A DNA stretch of 6,405 nt, taken from NCBI GenBank assembly GCA_021782295.1, contig JAJXVC010000113.1, forward strand, positions 1 through 6,405. Reading direction: 5' to 3'. This stretch comes from a bacterium (GTDB lineage: Bacteria > Eremiobacterota > Eremiobacteria > Baltobacterales > Baltobacteraceae). Position 1 is the first letter of the stretch. Each line of letters opens with the position of its first letter. Positions 1 through 6,386 of this stretch are shown here, one piece after another. Position numbers and translations under genes: made by a program. The notes under the pieces are model-generated. The model saw only the letters and a list, made by a program, of their open reading frames with translations. It was not told the origin of the DNA and did not search any database.

Positions 1-2
1 GA

Positions 3-503
3 GCGATCGAGCAGTACGGCTCGGTTGCCTATTCCTATGCCTATCGCCTGACGCGCAACGAACCCGACGCCCGCGACCTCGTCCAGGAGGCCTTCATCCG
101 CGTCTATCGGGCGTGGCGCAGCTTCACACCGGGAACCTCGTTCCAAGCCTGGCTCTATCGAATCATCACAAACTTGCACCGCGACGAACTTCGGCGGCGG
201 AAAGGACGTTATTACGATGAGATCCCCGAGGATAACGCACCGCAGGAATGGGGAGGCGAGCGCCCGCTCGCCGTGGAGCCGATCGAGGAGTACCTCGAAG
301 GGCAATACAGCGAGAGCATGGCAAAAGCGCTCGACGCGCTCTCACCCGACCAACGACAGGTGCTTACACTCGCGGATATCGAGGAGTACAGCTATCAAGA
401 GATCTCCGAGATCATGGGTTGCTCGATCGGCACGGTACGATCGCGCTTGCACCGTGCTCGCAACCAACTCCGTCGCCTCGTGCTGAAATATTCGAACGTA
501 TGA
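3..503 (+). CDS. ECF-family RNA polymerase sigma factor (5'-truncated by window edge)
   Basis: This is an extracytoplasmic-function sigma-70 factor that directs RNA polymerase to stress or envelope-response promoters. The frame is open from the first bases of the window, so the true start lies upstream; 166 residues are visible and probably 15-30 are missing. Region 2 occupies visible residues 1-67, with the typical helix containing DARDLVQEAFIRVYRAW (22-38) and the -10-recognition segment FQAWLYRIITNLHRDELRRR (47-66). A linker of about 40 acidic residues follows. Region 4 lies at 107-159 (LSPDQRQVLTL, then a helix-turn-helix ending GTVRSRLHRAR near 143-153). There is no extra C-terminal domain. 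The stop codon overlaps the ATG of the anti-sigma gene (ATGA), which supports co-expression. The TTG at 174 is internal to region 2 and is not a start. The presumably autoregulated promoter is outside the window. The exact ECF subgroup cannot be assigned by eye. Confidence 0.95.
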   Translation, partial: AIEQYGSVAYSYAYRLTRNEPDARDLVQEAFIRVYRAWRSFTPGTSFQAWLYRIITNLHRDELRRRKGRYYDEIPEDNAPQEWGGERPLAVEPIEEYLEGQYSESMAKALDALSPDQRQVLTLADIEEYSYQEISEIMGCSIGTVRSRLHRARNQLRRLVLKYSNV

Positions 504-982
504 CTACCGATCGTCACCCCACTCGCGAAGAAATCGTTGATTTCCAGCATCGCGCCCTCGAACCGGGCGCCGATGCCGTTCTGCTCGCGCATATCGAAAT
601 TTGCGCGCCTTGCGCTGCAATTCACGATGAGGAAGCGCGCCTCACCGAACTCGTTCGCGTCCATGCGCGCTCCGAACGCCTCGAACTTCCACTCGGCTTC
701 GCCGCCGCAACGCTCGCGCGCGCGCGCGAACGGGAACGCCCGCGCTTCGTCGCGCGACTTCTTGCCTGGTGGCGTCCCGCCATCGCGCTCCCCGCAGCGG
801 CCTTTTTCGTGATCGCCCTGCTGCTTGCGCCGGTGCTCCTGCCGCGCCTCCACCATCCCTCGCAGATCAACGCCCTGCACGATCTTCGCGACCACGCAGC
901 CCTCATGGCAACCGTGCCCTTCGAGGATACCTCGCAAGCTCCGATCGTTCTCGCCAGCGATAGCGAGAATGCCGCCCCGTAG
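500..982 (+). CDS. Zinc-finger (ZAS) transmembrane anti-sigma factor
   Basis: This 160-residue protein is the likely membrane-anchored inhibitor of the sigma factor encoded just upstream. The cytoplasmic N-terminus carries a HxxxCxxC motif, His31-Cys35-Cys38 (HIEICAPC), the signature of zinc-associated anti-sigma domains. A charged Arg/Glu-rich stretch (residues 73-86) follows. One hydrophobic membrane helix spans about 94-115 and leaves an extracytoplasmic tail of about 45 residues. That tail is short and has no recognisable domain; by analogy with RseA it would be the part bound by the RseB-like product of the next gene and cut by site-1 proteolysis. The start is the ATG that overlaps the sigma stop codon. 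An upstream in-frame extension back to 248 is open, but it is the shadow of the sigma gene. No Shine-Dalgarno is visible, consistent with translational coupling. Its 3' end overlaps the next gene by 14 bp. Function rests on motif, topology and position. Confidence 0.9.
   Translation: MTTDRHPTREEIVDFQHRALEPGADAVLLAHIEICAPCAAIHDEEARLTELVRVHARSERLELPLGFAAATLARARERERPRFVARLLAWWRPAIALPAAAFFVIALLLAPVLLPRLHHPSQINALHDLRDHAALMATVPFEDTSQAPIVLASDSENAAP
715..728. repeat. (CG)7 simple repeat inside the anti-sigma gene
   Basis: Fourteen bases of uninterrupted alternating CG lie in the segment encoding the Ala-Arg-Ala-Arg stretch before the membrane helix. Such tracts can slip or adopt Z-DNA, but here the run may simply reflect Arg/Ala codons in GC-rich DNA. 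Confidence 0.6.
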
Positions 983-1988
983 TCGAGCGGCGGCGATTGT
1001 CGCTGCGGCGCTGCTCCTACCGGGAGCAGCGATCGCCGCGCAGCGCAACGCAACGCCGCTTCTACGCGCAGCGCTCCATGCATCGCAAGTCGTTAGCTAT
1101 GTCGGCGAGATCGAAAATATCCGCTTCGGATCGCACGGAACGCAAGCGACCCTCTTCCGCGTCGAACATCGCGCGCCCGACCTCACGCATCGTTGGTATA
1201 TCGTTCCACAATCGGCATTCGGAGAGACCGAGGTCGAGCGCGGCGATACCACCTACGTGCTCGATCCGCGCAATAATCGCGTCTTCGTCGAGCGCAATCG
1301 CGCGCTCGATGACCGGATCGTCATCGCCGATAACGTCGGGCTCATGCTTCGCAACTATCGCCCGGTGCAACAAGGCACGGGGCACCTGCTCGGCTTTCCG
1401 GTCGACATCGTCTCCCTGGTCAATAACTATACCGGGAACACGATGATGCGGCTCTGGCTCGACGCCCGCAGCCACCTCGTACTCGAACGCAAGGTCTTCG
1501 GCGACAACGGCGCGTTGCTCGGCGAACAGCGTTTTGAAAATCTCGCCTACACCAAGAACATCCCGGCGCGCATTTTTGAGATACCGAGCAATCTCAAACG
1601 CATCGAGCGCACGATTCACCGCCGCCCGTCGAATAATATCGCCGCGGTTCTGCGAACGCTTCCCTTTAAGGTTCGCCGGCCACACTATCTTCCCGACGGA
1701 TTCATCGCCGTCGCGGCGGATCGAACCGTCGATGAAGGCGTTCCGCAGGCGCATCTGCTCTATTCCGACGGCATTCGCATGATCTCACTCTTTGAAAATG
1801 CGGGCGCCTCGCTCGATCTCGACGGCCTGCGCGCGCGTACGCTACGCTTCGGCGGGATCTCCGGAAAGCTCGCATCGCGCGGCTCGACCTCGTTGTTATC
1901 GTGGTCGAAGAACGGGATGCACTACGCGCTCGTCGGCTCGCTCGATTCCGGAGAGCTCGCGAAAATCGCCGCATCGGTCGCTCCCTAA
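969..1988 (+). CDS. MucB/RseB-like exported sigma-regulatory protein
   Basis: This 339-residue protein probably sits outside the cytoplasmic membrane and modulates the membrane anti-sigma factor. The ATG at 969 overlaps the anti-sigma gene by 14 bp and gives a proper signal peptide: positives at 4-6, a hydrophobic core at 7-18, and a likely cleavage after Ala23 (AIA motif) or Ala24. There is no cysteine, hence no lipobox, so a soluble periplasmic protein is expected. Residues about 30-225 look like the LolA-like beta-rich N-terminal domain (YVGEIENIRF, TYVLDPRNNRVFVE, LWLDARSHLVLERKVF). Residues about 235-339 resemble the smaller RseB C-terminal domain: LPDGF at 241-245, YSDGIRMISLFENA at 265-278, and a final W..NG..YALVGSLDSGELAKIAASV. 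E. coli RseB is 318 residues, so the size fits. In that family it shields RseA from DegS and senses mislocalised lipoproteins or LPS. An alternative label is a LolA-like/DUF4367-type protein. The context strongly favours the sigma-regulatory role. Confidence 0.84.
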   Translation: MPPRSRAAAIVAAALLLPGAAIAAQRNATPLLRAALHASQVVSYVGEIENIRFGSHGTQATLFRVEHRAPDLTHRWYIVPQSAFGETEVERGDTTYVLDPRNNRVFVERNRALDDRIVIADNVGLMLRNYRPVQQGTGHLLGFPVDIVSLVNNYTGNTMMRLWLDARSHLVLERKVFGDNGALLGEQRFENLAYTKNIPARIFEIPSNLKRIERTIHRRPSNNIAAVLRTLPFKVRRPHYLPDGFIAVAADRTVDEGVPQAHLLYSDGIRMISLFENAGASLDLDGLRARTLRFGGISGKLASRGSTSLLSWSKNGMHYALVGSLDSGELAKIAASVAP

Positions 1989-2007
1989 AGCGAGCGCACC
2001 CGGCACC
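1989..2007. other. Convergent 19-bp intergenic gap
   Basis: The stop codon of the RseB-like gene (+) and that of the deacetylase gene (-) are separated by only 19 bp. I see no GC stem followed by a T tract on either strand in or next to this gap, so an intrinsic terminator is not evident and the two transcripts may overlap at their 3' ends. Confidence 0.7.
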
Positions 2008-3012
2008 TCAACGCGACTGCTCGGTTCCTTCGAGAATCTCCCGGAGATGGATGGGAATCGCGCCTGCTGCCGCATCGCTTCTCCCGGCCTCGCCACGGTC
2101 GTGCACCGCGGCGATTTCAACGATCGATCCGACGATATTGGCGATATCGTAGCCGCCTTCGAGCACGTAGAGTAAGGGCACCCCGAGGCTTCCTGCAAGT
2201 TGCGCGAAGATGCGCGCGAGCGAACGCGCGGCACTCCGTTCGACACCGAGATCGCCGACGGGGTCACCGCGCACGTAATCGAAGCCCGCGCTTACAACGA
2301 TCGCATCGGGGCGAAGGCGGCGTTCCACGATACCCGCTACGCGCTCCCAGAGCGCAACGAAGCCTTCGGTCGAAATGCCGCGCGGATCGATCGGGAGATT
2401 GAGCAGCATATCGCCGCTCGCGGTGCGCGCTTGCTCCTGCGGGCCGCCGCTCCCCGGATACGCCGGCCAAGCGTGCGAGGAGCAATACGAAATCCCGTCG
2501 CCGACAAGCGCCTGCGATCCATTTCCGTGATGGTAATCGATATCGAGAATCGCCACGCGCGCGCCGGTGCTCGCGCGAATATGACGCGCGAGAATGCCGA
2601 CGTTGTTGAACAGACAGAAGCCCATGCCACGCGCCGGCTCGGCATGGTGTCCCGGCGGGCGCACCAGGGCAAAACGCGGCGCAGCATCGCGCTGCGTCTC
2701 CTCGAAGGCCCGCAGCACGCCACCGACCGCGTGTCGCGCCACGGAAAGGGAATCTGCATCAACGAGGACGTCACCGGTCGAGAGCGCCCCATAGCCCTCT
2801 ACGGCCTCGCATTCACGCGCGACGAGATCGATGTAGCTTTGCGGATGGACGAGTGCGAGTGTCGCGTCGTCGGCGGCAAACGACTCTTCGACGACGATGA
2901 TCCCCGAATGCGCGCGCAGTTCCGCGGCAACGCGCTCGACGCGCTCCGGAGACTCGGGATGCGTGCTTCCGCGCAGGTGAGCTCCGAGGGTGATGTCGGT
3001 GACGACTCTCAC
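2008..3012 (-). CDS. Histone deacetylase superfamily amidohydrolase (acetyl-lysine or acetylpolyamine deacetylase)
   Basis: This 334-residue zinc hydrolase removes acetyl groups from amines, either protein lysines, polyamines or small amides. All family landmarks are present: HPESPERV (18-25), RPPGHHA with the catalytic His pair 122/123, GFCLFNN (131-137), DIDYHHGNG (157-165) with zinc ligands Asp159 and His161, SAGFD (241-245) with the third ligand Asp245 followed by DP, and LEGGY (284-288) with transition-state Tyr288. It should therefore be catalytically active. No signal peptide is seen, so it is cytoplasmic. The start is a GTG, 18 nt after the TPR gene stop, with only a weak upstream GAG; an ATG in the gap at 3029 is out of frame. 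It is the last gene of the minus-strand run. GFCLFNN is class II-like, while DYHHGNG also occurs in acetylpolyamine amidohydrolases, so the substrate is undecided. AcuC-type acetoin/acetyl-CoA synthetase regulation is a third option. Confidence 0.93.
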   Translation of the reverse strand: MRVVTDITLGAHLRGSTHPESPERVERVAAELRAHSGIIVVEESFAADDATLALVHPQSYIDLVARECEAVEGYGALSTGDVLVDADSLSVARHAVGGVLRAFEETQRDAAPRFALVRPPGHHAEPARGMGFCLFNNVGILARHIRASTGARVAILDIDYHHGNGSQALVGDGISYCSSHAWPAYPGSGGPQEQARTASGDMLLNLPIDPRGISTEGFVALWERVAGIVERRLRPDAIVVSAGFDYVRGDPVGDLGVERSAARSLARIFAQLAGSLGVPLLYVLEGGYDIANIVGSIVEIAAVHDRGEAGRSDAAAGAIPIHLREILEGTEQSR

Positions 3013-3030
3013 GCTCGGAGCGCTGTCATC

Positions 3031-4551
3031 CTACCGGCGGTCGGCGGGCTTTTTCGAGAGCGATCGAAGAGCGTCGATCGCGCGATGGTACGCTGCGGAG
3101 TTACGGGCAACGACGCGAAGGACGCGACGATATGCAAGAATCGCTTTCGGTCTTTCGTTGTTATGCGCGTAGGTCTGCGCTGCCACCATCAACATATCGG
3201 GCTGATGGTCGAGGAAACCCGGTGCGTTGACGTCAAGCGAATCGAAGATCTTCGCTGCTTCGCCGTAGTTGTGGAGGTGGTAATCGGCGCTCGCGATGCA
3301 CCCTAAGGTATCGGGCTGACGATCCGCTTCAAAACTCTGCTCGCAGGCAACGCGCGCCTTGCTGTAGAGTCGACGGTAGAAATAGAGCTGCCCGAGCATC
3401 GCGAAACTCTGCGCCGACGGGCGGACCTTCACCAACTGCGCCAGGTAGGTCGTCGCCTCGGCGACCTTGTGCCGCGAGAGCGCATCTTGCGAGAGACGAG
3501 CGAGCACGGCAGGGTTATGCGGATCGAGCTTCAGGGCCGCGAGCCACTGGGCACGCGCATCCTTCATATCCTTCTGCTGCGCGTAGTAATCGCCGACGGC
3601 GCCATGTGCGACCGCGTTATTCGGATATTCTTTTAGCGCCTTTTGAAAAATCGCCAGCGCTTGCGGAAATTTTTTCTCCCCGACAAAGTAGGTCGCTTTC
3701 TCCATCAGCACTTTGACGCGATCGTCCTCGTTCGTCGCTGCGTACTCGGCATCGTCGAACGCCAAGACCGTCTTTGCATCGTTATGCTCGGCGGCATAAA
3801 GCGAGGCACGGAAGAGTAACAGATCGAGATCGCCCGGAGAGATCGCGAGCGCCTGGTGGATCGCGACGAGTGCCTTCGGTATCTGCTTTTGCTGAACGTA
3901 GATGCGCGCGATTTGAAGTGACGGCGTCGGATCTTTCGGCGAAAACTTTTGCGCGATCGCAAACTCGGCGAGCGCTTTATCGTATTTCTGCTGTTCGGCG
4001 TAAACGGCACCCAGCGCGACGTACGCCTGCCCGTCCTTTTTATGGAACACAATGGCGCGTTTTGCAACGCGAATGGCGAGATTGAACTTTCTGCTACGCG
4101 CGTAGAGATCGGCGAGTTGCGAGAGGATGCCGACGTTGGTGGGGTCGAGATCGGAGGCGCTTTGGAAATCGGCGAGTGCCGCTCCGGAATTTCCGACGAG
4201 TTCCTGCGCGTATCCGTCGAGATAATAAATTTGGGCGTCTTTATTTCCGGCCTGGAGAAGTTGTTGCGTCAGCGAGAGCGCTCGTTCGCCCTTACCGACG
4301 CTGAGATAGACGCCGGCGAGTTCGAGCGCGGCTTGCCGATCGGTCGGGTGCGCCTTCAGGCGCGCCTTCAGGCGTGGAATCGCGATGCTTGGCGGTTCGG
4401 GCGTTGCGGTCGGCAATGCCGAGGGTGAGGGCGATGGTGTTGCGGCCGCTTTTTTATGGCCGAAAAGCCCAGCGCTCGCCTGCGGTGTGCCCGCGAGTAC
4501 GAGCGCACCGAGGAAGAGCGCGACGAGCGCTGCGAGCCGCAGACGCCTCAC
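3031..4551 (-). CDS. Exported TPR-repeat protein of unknown function
   Basis: This 506-residue protein is built almost entirely of tetratricopeptide repeats and probably acts as a scaffold outside the cytoplasm. The N-terminus is a classic signal peptide (RRLRL, then a hydrophobic core, with cleavage after Ala27 in QASA); there is no lipobox cysteine. A flexible Ala/Pro/Ser/Thr-rich linker follows at 35-58. From about 57 to 497 there is a solenoid of roughly 12-13 TPR units; examples are YVALGAVYAEQQKYDKALAE (177-196), HGAVGDYYAQQKDMKDAR (316-333) and SFAMLGQLYFYRRLYSKAR (382-400). The only cysteines, 403 and 418, sit in neighbouring repeats and could pair. No enzyme domain is seen. The start is a GTG sharing a GTGA overlap with the etfA stop, with no good Shine-Dalgarno, so it is probably translated by coupling. 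The repeat architecture is certain, but the partner and pathway cannot be read from the sequence. Confidence 0.9.
   Translation of the reverse strand: MRRLRLAALVALFLGALVLAGTPQASAGLFGHKKAAATPSPSPSALPTATPEPPSIAIPRLKARLKAHPTDRQAALELAGVYLSVGKGERALSLTQQLLQAGNKDAQIYYLDGYAQELVGNSGAALADFQSASDLDPTNVGILSQLADLYARSRKFNLAIRVAKRAIVFHKKDGQAYVALGAVYAEQQKYDKALAEFAIAQKFSPKDPTPSLQIARIYVQQKQIPKALVAIHQALAISPGDLDLLLFRASLYAAEHNDAKTVLAFDDAEYAATNEDDRVKVLMEKATYFVGEKKFPQALAIFQKALKEYPNNAVAHGAVGDYYAQQKDMKDARAQWLAALKLDPHNPAVLARLSQDALSRHKVAEATTYLAQLVKVRPSAQSFAMLGQLYFYRRLYSKARVACEQSFEADRQPDTLGCIASADYHLHNYGEAAKIFDSLDVNAPGFLDHQPDMLMVAAQTYAHNNERPKAILAYRRVLRVVARNSAAYHRAIDALRSLSKKPADRR
4350..4374. repeat. 12-bp tandem duplication in the TPR gene
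   Basis: Twenty-five bases follow a perfect 12-bp period (just over two copies). On the coding strand they duplicate four codons, giving Arg-Leu-Lys-Ala twice near residues 60-67 at the linker/first-repeat boundary. The duplication keeps the frame, so it lengthens a helix by about one turn without harm. Confidence 0.75.
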
Positions 4552-5522
4552 TGCTTCGCCGCCGTTACGAGTTTCGTCAGTTCGGGGACAATCGTGAACG
4601 CATCGCCGACGACGGTGAGATCGGCGAACTCGGCGATCGGCGCCGTCTCGTCTTTATTGATCGCGACAATCGTTCCCGACGCGCGCATACCGACCTTATG
4701 CTGGATCGCACCGGAGATACCGACGGCGATATAGAGCGGCGGGCTTACCGTCTTGCCGGTCTGTCCGATCTGCAAGCTGTAACTCACCCATCCGGCATCA
4801 GCTGCGGCGCGCGACGCGCCGACTGCACCGCCGAATGCATCGGCGAGCGGCTTGAGCATATTGGTGAACGGCTCTGCGCCGCCCATGCCGCGCCCGCCGG
4901 CGATAACGACCGGCGCTTCCTCGAGCGCCATCTCGCCGGTGCCTTCTTCGACATCGCGTTCGATGGTGAGGGGATAGCTCGCACTGCGCGCATCCTGTCG
5001 TTCGATCGCAGCGCCGCTTCCGCCGGCAACGGCGGCGAAGGCACCCGGGCGAATCGTCGCAATGCCGTAATCGCCTGCGCGCAAGACGCAGTGCGTGACG
5101 AGTGCGCCGCCGAGTTTCGGCGAGACGCATTCAACACGACCGTTGGTTGCGGTAATCTCGGTGACGTCGGCTGCGATACCGGCGTTCAAACGGGCGACGA
5201 GCCGACCGGCGAGATCTCTTCCCGAAAGCGTGTTGGGAATGAGCAACAGCGACGGGCCGACGCTCTTTGCCGCAAGTTCGAGATACTGCACGATCGGATC
5301 GAGCAAATAGGTGTCGACCGCGGGATCTTCGACGACCTGCACCGCGTCGACCGGATAGCTCTTGACCTGTTCGGCAACCTGCGCCGCACCGGCACCGAGC
5401 ACGACGGCAACGGCACGTCCGCCGAGTGCGTCGGCGATCTTCCGCGCTTCGGTCAGCATTTCGAAGGTGACCTTGCGGGTCGCGCCCTTCTTCTGTTCGA
5501 CGTAAACGATGACGTTTTTCAT
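4548..5522 (-). CDS. etfA: Electron transfer flavoprotein, alpha subunit
   Basis: This 324-residue subunit of the cytoplasmic ETF heterodimer binds FAD and shuttles electrons from acyl-CoA dehydrogenases or similar flavoenzymes, usually to ETF:quinone oxidoreductase. The N-terminal nucleotide-binding-like domain begins MKNVIVYVEQKKG and includes the helix MLTEARKIADALGG (22-35) and LLLIPNTLSGRDLAGRL (92-108). The C-terminal FAD domain is highly typical: GGRGMGG (209-215), LADAFGGAVGASRAAADAGW (226-245), QIGQTGKTV (251-259), LYIAVGISGAIQHKVGM (263-279) and VAINKDETAPI (286-296). Length matches the family (about 310-335), and every landmark of the FAD site is intact. Its ATG overlaps the etfB stop by one base (TAATG) and its stop overlaps the TPR start (GTGA). 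Whether this ETF is conventional or electron-bifurcating cannot be settled by eye. Confidence 0.97.
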   Translation of the reverse strand: MKNVIVYVEQKKGATRKVTFEMLTEARKIADALGGRAVAVVLGAGAAQVAEQVKSYPVDAVQVVEDPAVDTYLLDPIVQYLELAAKSVGPSLLLIPNTLSGRDLAGRLVARLNAGIAADVTEITATNGRVECVSPKLGGALVTHCVLRAGDYGIATIRPGAFAAVAGGSGAAIERQDARSASYPLTIERDVEEGTGEMALEEAPVVIAGGRGMGGAEPFTNMLKPLADAFGGAVGASRAAADAGWVSYSLQIGQTGKTVSPPLYIAVGISGAIQHKVGMRASGTIVAINKDETAPIAEFADLTVVGDAFTIVPELTKLVTAAKQ

Positions 5523-6310
5523 TACACCAACTTTTTCTCTTGAAGGAAGGCAAGAATCGTCGCTGCTCCGGCGGCGGGATCTTCGGGCTTGACGATTTTC
5601 CCCGCGCCGCGCGCCGGCGGCGGCGCAAAGGAGAGCAACTCCGTCTTCGAACCGGCCGAGCCGACGCTATCGGCGGCGCCGAGTTCGCCGACGCTCAACA
5701 TCTCGATCGGCTTTTTCTTCGCGCCCATGATGCCTTTGAGCGACGGGTAACGCGGTTCGCCGATGGTCAACGCCGTGGTGACGAGCATCGGTAATGCACC
5801 GGTCACTTCTTGATAGCCGCCGTCGGTCTCGCGTTCGACGCGCAGCTTTCCGTCGGCGATATCGATCTTCCGCACGTTCGTCAGGCAGGGAACCCCAAGA
5901 AACTCCGCGAGCGCGCCGGGCACCGCACCGGTGCTGCCGTCATCGGTGAGTCCGCCGACGATGAGTATATCGAAGCCGATCTTTTTGAGCGCGAGGCTCA
6001 TCGCATGCGAACTCGCCCATACGTCGCTCCCTTCGAGCGCGCTGTCGGAGAGCATCACTGCGCCGTCTGCGCCCATTGCGAGCGCCTTGCGCAGCGACTC
6101 TTTCAGCGTTTCGGGAGACATGCAGAACACCGTCACCGTGCTATCGCCGCCGATGCGTTCTTTGAGTTGCAAAGCAGCTTCCAACGCATATTCGTCGTAG
6201 GGATTGATAACGGTTTCAACGCCCGTGCGCACTAAACGCTTGGTTGCGGGATCGATTTTCTTCTCGCCGTTGGGATCTGGAACCAACTTGACGGTGACCA
6301 CGATTTTCAC
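5522..6310 (-). CDS. etfB: Electron transfer flavoprotein, beta subunit
   Basis: This is the 262-residue partner of EtfA; family members bind AMP (or a second FAD in bifurcating forms) and dock the electron donor. Motifs include VKLVPDPNG (7-15), VINPYDEYALEAALQLKE (34-51), ALAMGAD and IVGGLTDDGSTG. The full EtfB signature is also present, running from the Arg of RETDGG through YQEVTG to ALPMLVTTA, followed by the usual GAKKKPIEML tail. The frame is open farther upstream to 6364, but I choose the GTG at 6310: it yields the canonical MKIVVTVKLVPDP start and lies 11 nt after a perfect AGGAGG. The extra residues of the longer version do not look like any EtfB. It is the first gene of the minus-strand run, so the operon promoter should lie in the short gap before the divergent gene. 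No clear -35/-10 pair was recognised. Confidence 0.96.
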   Translation of the reverse strand: MKIVVTVKLVPDPNGEKKIDPATKRLVRTGVETVINPYDEYALEAALQLKERIGGDSTVTVFCMSPETLKESLRKALAMGADGAVMLSDSALEGSDVWASSHAMSLALKKIGFDILIVGGLTDDGSTGAVPGALAEFLGVPCLTNVRKIDIADGKLRVERETDGGYQEVTGALPMLVTTALTIGEPRYPSLKGIMGAKKKPIEMLSVGELGAADSVGSAGSKTELLSFAPPPARGAGKIVKPEDPAAGAATILAFLQEKKLV

Positions 6311-6320
6311 GTGTACGGCG

Positions 6321-6327
6321 TCCTCCT
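6321..6327 (-). promoter_or_regulatory. Ribosome binding site for etfB
   Basis: On the minus strand this reads AGGAGGA, a near-perfect anti-16S match, about 10-11 nt before the GTG at 6310. It decides the start: it lies inside the longer in-frame version that would begin at 6364, making that version unlikely. Confidence 0.85.
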
Positions 6328-6355
6328 GTAGATGAACGGGAAACGTATCGAAGCG

Positions 6356-6383
6356 ATGCCTCATCTCACTACGAAGGAGGCAT
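6356..6383 (+). promoter_or_regulatory. Possible hairpin masking the right-edge gene's ribosome binding site
   Basis: ATGCCTC (6356-6362) and GAGGCAT (6377-6383) are perfect inverted repeats with a 14-nt loop. A G-U pair could extend the stem by one at the base. In the rightward transcript the 3' arm covers most of the Shine-Dalgarno, so folding could reduce translation. Seven pairs with a large loop is only marginally stable and could be chance. Confidence 0.3.
6374..6380 (+). promoter_or_regulatory. Ribosome binding site for the right-edge gene
   Basis: AAGGAGG lies 6 nt before a GTG at 6387, close to ideal strength and spacing. It is the main evidence that a gene starts here. Confidence 0.7.
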
Positions 6384-6386
6384 TCC

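Larger units (their letters stand above)
6311..6386. promoter_or_regulatory. Divergent intergenic region between etfB and the right-edge gene
   Basis: These 76 bp separate the two divergent start codons and must carry the promoter(s) of the etfB-led operon, and probably that of the rightward gene unless either lies inside the neighbouring gene. Both Shine-Dalgarno sites are obvious. No convincing sigma-70 hexamer pair or long operator palindrome was found on either strand. Confidence 0.5.

Noticed and set aside
174..503. A sigma factor starting at the TTG at 174
   Set aside because: The same frame is open to the window edge and encodes a typical region 2 upstream, so 174 is an internal Leu codon.
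825..968. A longer RseB-like protein starting at 825
   Set aside because: The extra N-terminus is Arg/Ser/Cys-rich shadow of the anti-sigma gene. The ATG at 969 gives an immediate signal peptide.
395..1754. Two long minus-strand open frames (395-1048 and 1062-1754) opposite the sigma cassette
   Set aside because: Both are antisense to well-supported overlapping genes and their translations look like shadow sequence.
2200..3306. A 368-codon open frame on the + strand opposite the deacetylase gene
   Set aside because: It is antisense to a gene with all HDAC catalytic motifs and crosses into the TPR gene; the translation is Arg/Ala-rich with no domain.
4374..5543. A 389-codon open frame on the + strand opposite the etfA gene and the start of the TPR gene
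   Set aside because: It runs antisense to a textbook etfA with intact motifs, has an Arg/Asp-rich composition without a recognisable domain, and is explained by GC-rich codon structure.
6346..6358. ATCG-AAG-CGAT short palindrome as a possible operator
   Set aside because: Only 4-bp arms, and GATCG/ATCG-type words are common throughout this window, so it is not distinguishable from background.
6311..6364. An N-terminal extension of EtfB starting at 6364
   Set aside because: It would place a perfect Shine-Dalgarno inside the coding region and adds residues unlike any EtfB N-terminus.
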